Source of the DNA: Pseudomonas huaxiensis
Lineage (GTDB): Bacteria; Pseudomonadota; Gammaproteobacteria; Pseudomonadales; Pseudomonadaceae
Direction of reading: 5' to 3'
Assembly: GCF_003231275.1 (NCBI RefSeq)
Contig: NZ_QKVL01000012.1
Span: 1 to 64,000, forward strand
DNA length: 64,000 nucleotides
Shown here: in pieces, positions 17,087 through 26,230 of the stretch
Layout: the number at the start of each line of letters is the position of its first letter
How positions within the stretch are numbered: the stretch's first letter is position 1
The notes under the pieces: model-generated
The model's input: the letters and a program-made list of their open reading frames with translations, nothing else
Database searches by the model: none
What the model was told of the DNA's origin: nothing
Position numbers and translations under genes: made by a program

Positions 17087-17374
17087 GCATGGGTATCTAC
17101 ATATCTTGCAGGCGATCGCAAACCGTCAGCCACATGCGATCCTGTGGGAGCGGCCGTTAGCCGCGATGGGCCGCAAAGCGGCCCTAAATTCATCCCGCAC
17201 ATTGTTTCTGGCGGATTGGGATCTCACATTCAGGCATCTTCAAGGTCGAAAGAAATACCGGAGCAGACAGCCACCTCGTGCTGGATGGTTTTGGGGCCGC
17301 TTGCGGCCCATCGCGGCTAACGGCCGCTCCTACACGTTCCGCGTCTTGCCTGCGAGATGTGTAGCTACCCATGC
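17087..17374. repeat. Composite repeat with terminal inverted repeats and internal REP pair
   Basis: The element starts GCATGGGTATCTAC and ends GTAGCTACCCATGC. The two 27-base ends are inverted repeats with a few mismatches. Inside are two REP-like palindromes facing each other (17141-17184 and 17291-17334, core GGAGCGGCCGTTAGCCGCGA). It fills the gap between the terminator and the convergent dehydrogenase gene, which is otherwise without genes (17027-17388). Its interior, including CGTGCTGGATGGTTTTGGGG, recurs at 49100-49318. Confidence 0.75.
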
Positions 17375-17388
17375 AGCGGAGGCCCTTA

Positions 17389-18576
17389 TTACCTGCGCAC
17401 CTCCCGCGGCATCCCCAGCGCCCGCTCGGCAATCACATTGCGCTGGATCTCATTGCTACCACCGTAGATGGTGTCCGACCGGGTAAACAGAAACAGTGAC
17501 TGCAACCGGCTCAGTTCATAAGGCGCGCCGTCGAGAATCTCCGCCTGCGGCCCCAGCACGTCCATCGCCAGCTTGCCCAGCTCGGCATGCCAGGTCGACC
17601 ACGCCAATTTGTAGATCATCGCTTCGCGCGCCAGGCTGCCGTCTTGCGCGCCGGAAAGCATGCGCAACGAGTTGTAGCGCAAGACCTTGAGGCCGGCCCA
17701 GGCGCGGGCGATACGCTGACGCAGCAGCGGGTCGCGGCTGGCGCCGTTGTCGCGGGCGACGCGGATAACCTCGTCCAGCTCGTTCTGGAACTGCATCTGC
17801 TGGCCAAGCGTGGAAACCCCGCGCTCGAAACCGAGCAGCGCCATGGCGATCTTCCAGCCGTCGCCGGGCTCGCCGACCAGGTTGGCGATCGAGGTGCGCG
17901 CCTGATCGAAGAACACTTCGTTGAACTCGCTGGTACCGGTAAGTTGCTGGATCGGCTGCACACGAATCTGTTCCTGGGCCATCGGCACCAGCAGAAACGA
18001 CAGCCCGTGATGACCGCTGCTGCCCGGCGCGGTACGGGCCAGCACGAAGCACCAGTCGGCTTCATGGGCCAGCGAAGTCCAGACTTTCTGCCCGCTGATC
18101 AGCCAGTACTCGCCGCTGTCGTCCAGCCGCGCGCGGGTCTGCACATTGGCGAGGTCCGAGCCGGCGCCGGGCTCGGAGTAGCCCTGGCACCAGAACTCGC
18201 GGCCACTGAGGATGCCGGGCAGCAGCCGACGTTTCTGGTCGGTATTACCGAAGGCGGCGAGAGTCGGGCCGACCAGCCCTTCGCCGATATGCCCCATGCG
18301 TCCGGGACCGCCCGCACGGGCATATTCCTCATGGAAGATCACTTGCTGGCTGATGCTCAGGCCGCGGCCGCCGTGCTCCGTGGCCCAGCCAACACCGATC
18401 CAGCCGCCGACGGCCAACTCCCGTTCCCAGGCTTTGCGCTGTTCCGGAAAGCTGTGCTCGTCGCCCGGCCCACCGCGAAAACGCAGGGGTTCGAATTCCC
18501 CGCGCAGGTGCTCGGCCATCCACTGGGCGATATCGTCGCGGAAGGCTTCGTCCGCGTTGTTGAATCCGATTTTCAT
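17389..18576 (-). CDS. Acyl-CoA dehydrogenase, FadE-type subunit with NEIQ motif
   Basis: This 395-residue protein has the FAD-binding signature region CQGYSEPGAGSDLANVQTRA, the fold-core ISGQKVWTSLAHEADWC, and the C-terminal YGGSNEIQRNVIAERALGMP. The position that is Glu in YEG-type enzymes (MCAD) is Gly here, so a catalytic base must lie elsewhere, as in several steroid FadE enzymes. Its ATG overlaps the stop of the partner subunit (ATGA), so the two are made together. Paired dehydrogenases of this kind form alpha2-beta2 enzymes that desaturate steroid side chains or ring-derived CoA thioesters. The upstream in-frame extension to 18735 lies inside the partner gene and is not coding. Confidence 0.82.
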   Translation of the reverse strand: MKIGFNNADEAFRDDIAQWMAEHLRGEFEPLRFRGGPGDEHSFPEQRKAWERELAVGGWIGVGWATEHGGRGLSISQQVIFHEEYARAGGPGRMGHIGEGLVGPTLAAFGNTDQKRRLLPGILSGREFWCQGYSEPGAGSDLANVQTRARLDDSGEYWLISGQKVWTSLAHEADWCFVLARTAPGSSGHHGLSFLLVPMAQEQIRVQPIQQLTGTSEFNEVFFDQARTSIANLVGEPGDGWKIAMALLGFERGVSTLGQQMQFQNELDEVIRVARDNGASRDPLLRQRIARAWAGLKVLRYNSLRMLSGAQDGSLAREAMIYKLAWSTWHAELGKLAMDVLGPQAEILDGAPYELSRLQSLFLFTRSDTIYGGSNEIQRNVIAERALGMPREVRR

Positions 18577-19739
18577 GGGCGTTGCTCCAGAAGTTGCGCG
18601 GCCAGGCGCTCGGCGTGCCAGGCCGGCGTACCGAGCCACTGTTCGCCGGCGCGGGCGCGTTTGAAGTACAGGTGCGGGTCGTATTCCCAGGTGAAACCGA
18701 CCCCGCCGTGCAACTGGATCGACTCGGCCGCGCAATGGAAGAAGGTCTCGCTGGCGTGGATCTTTGCGGTAGCGGCGGCGGCGAATAACTCACTGGCCAA
18801 CGCGGTGTCGCCATCGACGGCAAGGCGTTGGCCAGCGACACAGGCGGCGTACCAGAACGCCGAGCGAGCGCATTCGACCTGCAGCATCATGTCGGCGCAG
18901 CGATGTTTGATGGCTTGGAAGCTGGCTATGGGTCGATTGAATTGCTTGCGCTCGGCGACGTAGGTCAGGGTCAGGTCCAGCACTTGCTGGGCACCCCCGG
19001 TTTGCTCGGCAGCCAAGGCAATGGCCGCGATGGCAAGTACGTCGCGTAGCAACGGCCAGCCTGCGCCGGCGCTGCACAGCAGTTGTGCGTCGGCGGCACG
19101 CACCCCGTGCAATTCGAGCCGCGCCAGCCGGCGAGTCTGGTCGAGGGTGGGCAGGGCGCTGCGAACGATCCCGTCGGTGTCGGCGGGCAAGGCGAACAGA
19201 CTGATGCCGTGTTCGCCCTGGCTGCCAGGTACACGGGCAGCGATGATCAGCAGATCGGCCTCGGCGCCGTCCACAACCTGGGCGTAGGTACCGTTCAACA
19301 GGTAATCACCGGCGTCGGTTTCGGCGGTGACCTGAACGGCTTCGGCATCCATACCGCTGCCCCACGCCAGAGTGGCGCGGGTTGCTCCGGCAGCGATGGT
19401 TTTCAGCCATGTGCTTTGCAGTGACGGGTTGTCCGCCAGCAACAGCGCCGGGGTGGCGAGACAGGCGGTGGTGAACAGCGGCGATCCAAGCAGAAAGCGT
19501 CCGCATTGCTCCTGCAGCAGTGCCAGCTCGACAAAGCCCAGGCCCATGCCGCCATGCTCTTCGGGAACCATCAGCGCCGCCCAGTACAACTCTTTGCCAA
19601 TCCGTTGCCACAGCGCCTGGTCATAGCCTGCGCAATTGCACATCGCCGCGCGTACAGCGGAGGAGTCGCTGGCCTGTGCCAGAAAACGCTCGGCGCTGTC
19701 GCGGATCATCAATTGCTCTTCGGTAAAGGCGAACTCCAT
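18573..19739 (-). CDS. Acyl-CoA dehydrogenase, partner subunit lacking the NEIQ motif
   Basis: This 388-residue protein starts MEFAFTEEQLMIRDSAERFLAQ, the usual dehydrogenase N terminus. The middle is divergent, and the C terminus reads QLHGGVGFTWEYDPHLYFKRARAGEQWLG without the YxGxNEIQ block. That is typical of the smaller, more divergent subunit in heterotetrameric steroid acyl-CoA dehydrogenases (FadE27/FadE29-like). It is first in a two-gene minus-strand operon, 62 bases downstream of operator site 5. It probably has no activity without the NEIQ subunit. Which intermediate the pair oxidises is not readable from sequence. Confidence 0.8.
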   Translation of the reverse strand: MEFAFTEEQLMIRDSAERFLAQASDSSAVRAAMCNCAGYDQALWQRIGKELYWAALMVPEEHGGMGLGFVELALLQEQCGRFLLGSPLFTTACLATPALLLADNPSLQSTWLKTIAAGATRATLAWGSGMDAEAVQVTAETDAGDYLLNGTYAQVVDGAEADLLIIAARVPGSQGEHGISLFALPADTDGIVRSALPTLDQTRRLARLELHGVRAADAQLLCSAGAGWPLLRDVLAIAAIALAAEQTGGAQQVLDLTLTYVAERKQFNRPIASFQAIKHRCADMMLQVECARSAFWYAACVAGQRLAVDGDTALASELFAAAATAKIHASETFFHCAAESIQLHGGVGFTWEYDPHLYFKRARAGEQWLGTPAWHAERLAAQLLEQRP

Positions 19740-19800
19740 AACGATGGGTCTCTGCGGGATGAAAGGATGCCGCAGTCTAGAGGGGGGGATTTCCGGGGCG

Positions 19801-19819
19801 AATCATTGAAACGGACTAG
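19801..19819 (-). promoter_or_regulatory. Putative operator, site 5 of 6 (upstream of the dehydrogenase pair)
   Basis: On the minus strand this reads CTAGTCCGTTTCAATGATT. The left half CTAGTCCG is identical to site 1; the right half is degenerate (AAT for GAC). It lies 61 bases before the start at 19739. Confidence 0.45.
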
Positions 19820-19930
19820 GCGTTGTGTGAAGCACGTTAATAGCCGTAGCTGTGATTAAGGGGGTAGAGATCTCAGCCTTTGCAGGGTGTTATCAAGGTG
19901 CCGTTTATTATGATGAATCGGTCTTGGTTA

Positions 19931-19946
19931 CTGATATTTTTGTCAG
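19931..19946. promoter_or_regulatory. CTGACA-N4-TGTCAG palindrome upstream of RHS locus 2
   Basis: CTGATATTTTTGTCAG differs by one base from the perfect form at 7321. It is 186 bases before the chosen RHS start at 20133. Confidence 0.5.
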
Positions 19947-20132
19947 TTGTACGGGTTATCCAGGCCGCCTAGGGTGACGGTAGTAGCTATTCCACTGTTC
20001 TCAAAAGTGTCCCGATGACGTGGTGTGTTATGGGGGATTAAATTACTCATAGAGCCGAAATCGGATAGCGAAGAAATAGTCAAGCGGAACACCGGTTCCC
20101 GTACGTCGAATCTGCAAGAGGAGCGCAGTGTC

Positions 20133-23100
20133 ATGAGAGATGAAAACTCGATGGATCTTCGGAGTATTGAGCATATCCAGGTGGACCCTCTAAGCGGACA
20201 GGCTTCTGGTCGAATTTTTATTGCTAAGCTAGTGGCCAACAATCAGGTCGGGCCAGAATTTAATGTGGAGTTCATTCATCACCGCGCAGAAGAGGGGTGG
20301 CGTCTGTCGCTATCCACTATTCGACATGTGCATACAGCTTCTGCGGATTACGAGGTAACGCTTGCCAATGGAATGGCATTTAAGATGCATGGAAATTACT
20401 TGGCTACTCCATCGTTTGTCATCAAGATCAGTACCTTATCGGCGGTAATCTACTACCGCGATGGCACGGTGGAGACGTTCAGGGAAGTTGGTCCAAGCCC
20501 AAGCTTTGACGCCGACTACATCGACTACAAGTTTCTGCCAGAAAAATATAAGGAGGCGTACGATTCAGCGGTTAAAAGCCAGCCTGGTATGATGAGCGAT
20601 TTGTACTTCGTGCTGGAATCAATCGCGACCCCGCTAGGACATCAATTGAGGTTCGAGTGGAAAGTCTGGCATGAAGATCGCCGGGCCACGTATGCTGATA
20701 GAGCACTTCAAAGCTATTATCGCCTGCACTCGATCAAAGATGATCATCGCACCTTGCTGATGTTTCAGGAAAACAAGCTGCATCAGCCTGACTATTTTGA
20801 ACTGTTTCCCGGCGACGGAGTGGAAAATTTGAAGTGTTTCCTCTCTTACGAAAAAGCTACAAGAGTACCTGATGAAGATAAGGAGTTTAAAGATTTCTAC
20901 CAGTGCGATTTTGGCAGTATTACAAAGACGCTGCTAAAGCCCTATGATTTTTCCGGTCGACTTAAGAGTTTTTCAACCAGATTTGATCCTGCGCTGGAGC
21001 CTCTTGCACAGACCATCGAGTATGAGAAAGATGGTGCTCTAAAATCTATTAAAGTGCAGTTTTCAATAAATGAGTCAAGCTCCGAAGTTCTTTCCCGCAG
21101 TGACGGAAAAGTCGTTTCGTGCAAAAGGTCAAAAGGTGCCGGGCTGAAAGAGTTGACGACTCGGTATTCTTATGAGAAAGCAGAGGAGTCGGTGTTTACC
21201 GCTTCGACAGATGATGCGGGTGAGACCAGGGTGGTCAAGTATTTCGATGCTTCGGGGCGGCAAACGAAAGAGGAAACCACCGTGCTCGGTGTAACCCGGA
21301 TAGTTGAACAGCACTTGAAATTAAACGATAAAAACGGACACGCGGAGGGCAAAACCGTCGAGTTCCTGAAAGAGCAACCTTTGTCGAAGGTGACCGTTCT
21401 TTGGGAGATGGACAGCGATGGAAATCTGCTGAAGCTGGAAAAGGACAACTTGGTAACTGAGTACACCTACTGCACGACCCTTCACCACCTCAAGCAAGAG
21501 TCAAAAATTTCGAAAATCAGTAATGATGACTTCTGGAGCTACATGTTCTACCCCGTGGATGAGTTGCTGTGGGCAGGAGGAGCCGACCGCGGGTTGACGT
21601 GGGCAAAAGAAAAAGAATTGTTACTGTTCAAAGAAGCTACGGGTTTCAACCCTCGCAAGGAGACGTACAATCTTCCCATCGCGCTGACCTATCCTGGAGA
21701 GCCATATGGCTTTGACCGATTTGTAGAGTCGGAAGTCACTTATAGAAAAAATAGAAAAAAAGCGAAATATATTTCAGCCATCCATGCAAAGTTTTATTCA
21801 TACAAGGCCATGAAGCCGAAGAAAAATGTGTACTCGGAAAGCTTAACGAGCGGAGAAGTTCCAGTCATTGATAAAGTGCTGACCGTGCTTGGGCCGCAGC
21901 TCGAAAAGATCTACATCTACCAAGAGCGTTACGCCGCGCTTATTGAAGCCAGCAATCCGCTATTCAAGCGAGAGTACGAGCAGCTTTTACTTGGGCAAGT
22001 AGGCGCTGGCGATATTGACTCGCTGGCCGTGAAAGACTATCTAAGTTCACTTGATGCCAAGGAGCTAAAGCAAACATTTATCGGGCTTTTGGATTCCGAC
22101 AAAGTAGGCAAAGACGAAAAGGCAGGCGAAGTCGGTTTACCTAAACTCGTCGAGGTAATGATACAAAAACTCGAAAACAATTCCAGGGCACTGGACCAGC
22201 AGGCAAGTAAAAGCCCGTGGCGCTGGAAGCTGAAAAGCCATGCGAGGGCGATGACTGTAGAAACCATTGAATACAGTACTCAGGAAGCGGATTACGGTTT
22301 GCCTTCTAACGTTAAAGTGAAGTCGCTTGATATGTATGGAGCCTTGGTGAAAAGTTCGAAGGTTGGCATCACGACCACGCGCGAATTTACCGGTAGCTCT
22401 TTTAAGGTGTCAAATCTTGTCAAGTTTGAGGACGGCTCTCAGCAGACGACAGAAAAACAGTTCTCATCCTTCACCGGGCAGGCGTTAACTGAAAAAAAAC
22501 AACAGCATGTTGCGCCAGCAGTGAAGGGAGTCATATTTTCAAATAACAAATTATCTGCGTCATCACATTTTGGACCGTTTATTGAAAAAATGTGTCGTTT
22601 AGATTATGGCTGGTCAAATGAGAGGGTTGTAGAAATTCTACAAATGCCTCAGGTCCAAAAGGTTGGCCTGAAAGCTTCGAAAGAAATTATTATGGACCTT
22701 TTTTACATTGCTGCTGTTATGCAGGGGGTGGAAAGCTTACATAATGACAATGAGCTCCGGCCTGATAAAGCATCTCTAGAAGGTATTAGTTCCATTGCTA
22801 CTTTGGTAGATACCCAAGGCCTTGCTGAAAATATTGACCTGATCAGGCATGTTGGTCGCACCAAATTTACGGAGCTTGTTAGAAGGATGGATCCTGGTGT
22901 GGTGGCTCAAAGCGGCTTTATAGGTGTTTTAGGGGGCTCTAGCATGTGGCTAGCTCACGCGATTTCTGATATTGCAAGTGAAATCAAGCGTGAAGGCTGG
23001 GCAGACGATTATTGGCCGAGACATGAAATCAGCCCTTATTTAAAAGGTCGAGAGAAGGCATCGAATCGAATCGTTCTGTCCGACACCTTCGGGCGGCAAA

Positions 23101-26054
23101 TCGAAGAGCGGATGGTCACGGAGAGAGAGGACGGGGAGAGCAGGGTCCATATACTGTCAAAAACGAAATATGATGAGTATGGTCGAATAGCGGAACAAAT
23201 AACGTTCGACTACCTGCCCAATGGTAAAAAAAAGACGGAGCACGCTGTCACCTCATCCTACGACGCCAGGGGGGGGCGCACAGAGGTCCGTACACTTCAC
23301 GATGGCAGTGGTCAGCTAATCGACACCATGACGGATGTTTATTCCACCACCTCGGCCGGCCTTTCCACGCTGAAGCGCGGGGACGCCGTATTCAAACGTG
23401 AATACGATCCCGCCACACGAACGATGACCGAGTGGGAGGAAAAGGGGTTTCCTTATTTGCAAACCCAGACCACCTACAGCACCGAAGGCTTGGTGGAAAA
23501 GGTCGAATACTTCAGCGTGACGGCAAGCGACAAGAAACATTTACTCGCACACCGGACTATCGAACATGATGACAGCGGCCGCTGTATCAAGGTCGCTCAA
23601 ACCGGCAGTCAAGATAAACACTATGAATATGACGAGTTCGATCGAATGACACAGATGGTGGCGGGGGATACGACTGTCACGAATACTTATCCTGACAACT
23701 CCCCTGTTGCTGTCGCTACCACAGCCACCTTGTCTACAGAGGAATCGATGGTCGAGTTGGGGACGCAGCAGCACGACGGCGTTGGCAGAGTGTCGGCCGA
23801 GCAGCCCAAAGGACATGCGGTAACTCGATTCTCTTATGGCGATAGCGACATGAACTGGGGCAAAGACAGCAGTGTTACCAATCCCGAAAGTCTGTTGCAC
23901 ACCCTTGACGGATTTTCCAGCGTGCTGGACCTTTCCAAGTTCACCTACAGTGAAACGCACAATAGCCGGACCTCCGAGTCGATCTATAGCCTGCAAGGAA
24001 GTCTGGCCCAGTTTAAAGACATCGCGGGAAACATGACCGAGTTCACCTATGACCTTCACGGCAGGGTCAAAAAGATGACGACGGTGAACAAGGCGGAAAC
24101 GATGTTCGAGTACGATTCCGCTGGAAAGCTGCTGAAAGAGACGGTCAGGGATCTGTCGACCAAAAAGGACATGGTGATCACGTTTGCTTATGATGTGATG
24201 GGCCACGAAACCAATCGCACATTCACCTGTAATGGTTTTGACACCCTGTCTATTGAACGCACACTATTGAGCGATGGTCGACTGAAAAAAAGCACGCTCA
24301 AGGTCAAAGGTGAAGAGTATAGAAGTGACAATTACGAGTATCAGAGTTGCGGTCGGCTAGGCAGTTGGTACTGTACAGGCCAAATGGCACCGAGCATGCC
24401 GTCGAGCGGTTATTGTACCCGCCAAGCGTTTACTTATGACGCGTTGGGCGATGTCGTCAAATGGGAGGGGGATATAACAGGACATGACGCCGTTAAAATC
24501 AAACACTACGTGTTTTCCGATAAGATGCCAGGAGCGTTGACGGAGTGTGATAACTCTGCGGCAGTCAATGACAAGCAAGGGCGTCTCATCAAGTGGCACT
24601 CCGAGACCGGCGATAATGCAGTCAGTTACTATCCTAATGGACAGGTAAAGACGATTAGTAATGGCAATTCCGATCATTCATGGGAGTTGAAGTACGATAG
24701 TTCCGGATGTGTTCGTGTAGTGCTGAATAACCTAATAAATAAAACCTATCACTATCGGGGAGAGAAGATTTATGCCGAACATGTGGTGGGCGGGCAAGGT
24801 TCGAATTATCAAGATCGTACTATCCTCCTCCTGAACGATAGCTCCAGTTGCCTGTTACAGCAGGTTCACACCAAGGCAAAAGCTGACAGTGACGCGGTGA
24901 TTTCCACGACGTTTGAATTACGCGATGCGGCAGGAAGCATTTTTGCCAGTTATGACCTTGCTACCAAAAAGGTTCGATACACCAGTTATACACCCTACGG
25001 TGTTGGTGCTACTCCAGCTAACAAGAGCTGGCTGGGTTTCAAGGGTGAACCGATGACCGAGTCGGGGGGGTATCTTCTAGGTAATGGTTATCGCCTGTAT
25101 GATCCCCTGTTACATCGCTTTACTTCGCCGGACTCCTGGAGCCCGTTCGGGCCGGCCGGTGCCAATCGTTACTCCTATTGCTGCGGCGATCCGGTCAATT
25201 ATCACGATCACAACGGACACATGATTGAAGTGTGGAGCGAAAAGCGCCGCCTGGACGAGCCCATTTTGAATGGTCCGGTGAATATAGTGGCGATGACACT
25301 CAACATTGCCAGTATCGCTCTGGCCCCTTTCACCGGTGGCGGAAGTCTTGGATTGCGGATTGCGGCCACTGCGATCGCTACTGCATTCGCTGGTGTGTCT
25401 ACAGTATCCATGGCCATTGCACCCAGTTCCCCAAGGCTAGCGATCGCACTGGATGCCTTTGCGCTTATTGGCGGGCGAGCGGCGGGCGGTCTCTTTGCAC
25501 GTGCCGCGCGTAGTTCTCGACTAGCGGCGAGCAAGGGATTGATAGACACAGCAACATCGCGTTCGCGTAATTTGAAGGGTCTGAATCGCATCGACGACGC
25601 CGTTGACGTTATGCAAGGAGTCCTACTGACTAATAACGTGAACGATTGGATGCTCAGTGAGAGCTCATGGAACGAAAGCAATTTTCCTGTTGAGTACTCT
25701 TCATCGTTTCTTACTCAAACCGCGACGGGCGACCGATATACTCCCCGGTTGCTAGATGCTCTTCCCGCGATCCCGGTCGATCAGTTTCTGATCGGTTGCC
25801 CGCTGTTTCAGGCTGCTATTGCAAAGGCCTGGCCGAATCAGGAAAAAATCGATGTTAACGCACTCATCAAACAGTATGTGAGCGCAGTGGGCACGGCAAA
25901 CATGCAGGATTTTAGTGCATTGCCGGCTGGAAACAGGCTATTCAATGGCATGACCTTGTATGGCGCACATTACAACCAGCCGGACGGAATGTTCTGCCAC
26001 GGCAACTCGATTTTCGTAGCCGACGGGCATGCAGGAATCAAACCTTCTTCCTGA
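20133..26054 (+). CDS. Second single-chain RHS-repeat protein with variable C-terminal tail (putative polymorphic toxin)
   Basis: This 1973-residue protein starts at ATG 20133 behind GAGGAG. The N-terminal VDPLSGQ ... GPEFNVEFIH looks like a degenerate form of the VDPRTG/GPEVD motif of the other RHS proteins. YD repeats are sparse in the first half and dense in the second (YDEYGRIAEQ, YDLHGRVKKM, YDSAGKLLKE). The core closes with SPFGPAGANRYSY ... DHNGH near residue 1691. The tail of about 280 residues has a hydrophobic hairpin around TGGG and then a region of unknown function ending DGMFCHGNSIFVADGHAG. The first half also holds helical insertions (near residues 550-700 and 830-950) not typical of a plain RHS shell. 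The DNA is AT-rich. Confidence 0.83.
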   Translation: MRDENSMDLRSIEHIQVDPLSGQASGRIFIAKLVANNQVGPEFNVEFIHHRAEEGWRLSLSTIRHVHTASADYEVTLANGMAFKMHGNYLATPSFVIKISTLSAVIYYRDGTVETFREVGPSPSFDADYIDYKFLPEKYKEAYDSAVKSQPGMMSDLYFVLESIATPLGHQLRFEWKVWHEDRRATYADRALQSYYRLHSIKDDHRTLLMFQENKLHQPDYFELFPGDGVENLKCFLSYEKATRVPDEDKEFKDFYQCDFGSITKTLLKPYDFSGRLKSFSTRFDPALEPLAQTIEYEKDGALKSIKVQFSINESSSEVLSRSDGKVVSCKRSKGAGLKELTTRYSYEKAEESVFTASTDDAGETRVVKYFDASGRQTKEETTVLGVTRIVEQHLKLNDKNGHAEGKTVEFLKEQPLSKVTVLWEMDSDGNLLKLEKDNLVTEYTYCTTLHHLKQESKISKISNDDFWSYMFYPVDELLWAGGADRGLTWAKEKELLLFKEATGFNPRKETYNLPIALTYPGEPYGFDRFVESEVTYRKNRKKAKYISAIHAKFYSYKAMKPKKNVYSESLTSGEVPVIDKVLTVLGPQLEKIYIYQERYAALIEASNPLFKREYEQLLLGQVGAGDIDSLAVKDYLSSLDAKELKQTFIGLLDSDKVGKDEKAGEVGLPKLVEVMIQKLENNSRALDQQASKSPWRWKLKSHARAMTVETIEYSTQEADYGLPSNVKVKSLDMYGALVKSSKVGITTTREFTGSSFKVSNLVKFEDGSQQTTEKQFSSFTGQALTEKKQQHVAPAVKGVIFSNNKLSASSHFGPFIEKMCRLDYGWSNERVVEILQMPQVQKVGLKASKEIIMDLFYIAAVMQGVESLHNDNELRPDKASLEGISSIATLVDTQGLAENIDLIRHVGRTKFTELVRRMDPGVVAQSGFIGVLGGSSMWLAHAISDIASEIKREGWADDYWPRHEISPYLKGREKASNRIVLSDTFGRQIEERMVTEREDGESRVHILSKTKYDEYGRIAEQITFDYLPNGKKKTEHAVTSSYDARGGRTEVRTLHDGSGQLIDTMTDVYSTTSAGLSTLKRGDAVFKREYDPATRTMTEWEEKGFPYLQTQTTYSTEGLVEKVEYFSVTASDKKHLLAHRTIEHDDSGRCIKVAQTGSQDKHYEYDEFDRMTQMVAGDTTVTNTYPDNSPVAVATTATLSTEESMVELGTQQHDGVGRVSAEQPKGHAVTRFSYGDSDMNWGKDSSVTNPESLLHTLDGFSSVLDLSKFTYSETHNSRTSESIYSLQGSLAQFKDIAGNMTEFTYDLHGRVKKMTTVNKAETMFEYDSAGKLLKETVRDLSTKKDMVITFAYDVMGHETNRTFTCNGFDTLSIERTLLSDGRLKKSTLKVKGEEYRSDNYEYQSCGRLGSWYCTGQMAPSMPSSGYCTRQAFTYDALGDVVKWEGDITGHDAVKIKHYVFSDKMPGALTECDNSAAVNDKQGRLIKWHSETGDNAVSYYPNGQVKTISNGNSDHSWELKYDSSGCVRVVLNNLINKTYHYRGEKIYAEHVVGGQGSNYQDRTILLLNDSSSCLLQQVHTKAKADSDAVISTTFELRDAAGSIFASYDLATKKVRYTSYTPYGVGATPANKSWLGFKGEPMTESGGYLLGNGYRLYDPLLHRFTSPDSWSPFGPAGANRYSYCCGDPVNYHDHNGHMIEVWSEKRRLDEPILNGPVNIVAMTLNIASIALAPFTGGGSLGLRIAATAIATAFAGVSTVSMAIAPSSPRLAIALDAFALIGGRAAGGLFARAARSSRLAASKGLIDTATSRSRNLKGLNRIDDAVDVMQGVLLTNNVNDWMLSESSWNESNFPVEYSSSFLTQTATGDRYTPRLLDALPAIPVDQFLIGCPLFQAAIAKAWPNQEKIDVNALIKQYVSAVGTANMQDFSALPAGNRLFNGMTLYGAHYNQPDGMFCHGNSIFVADGHAGIKPSS

Positions 26055-26108
26055 CTCAGTTCTTGAAATATGCACTGAAAGCCGTCGCACGCGTATCAGT
26101 CAGGGTGG

Positions 26109-26174
26109 AAACAGGCCAGAAAGATCGGGATAGGCTCGATATTCGGGGATCGTGAATGAGCTCCCGGCCTGTTT
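26109..26174 (+). other. Long-range inverted repeat between RHS 2 and the FAAL gene
   Basis: AAACAGGCC and GGCCTGTTT are perfect 9-base inverted repeats 48 bases apart. It may be a weak terminator-like or regulatory fold; no T-tract follows closely. Confidence 0.3.
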
Positions 26175-26230
26175 TCACCTGCGAATGGTCGCGTGCGGAT
26201 GGATGCCGTACATAGGCTAAGGAGGTAGTG

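Larger units (their letters stand above)
19740..20132. other. Intergenic region between the dehydrogenase operon and RHS locus 2
   Basis: About 390 bases without a convincing gene. It contains operator site 5 facing left (19801-19819) and the RHS-type palindrome (19931-19946). From about 19840 on it becomes AT-rich, marking the left edge of the second RHS segment. An in-frame open stretch from 20025 precedes the RHS start but has no ribosome site. Confidence 0.7.
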
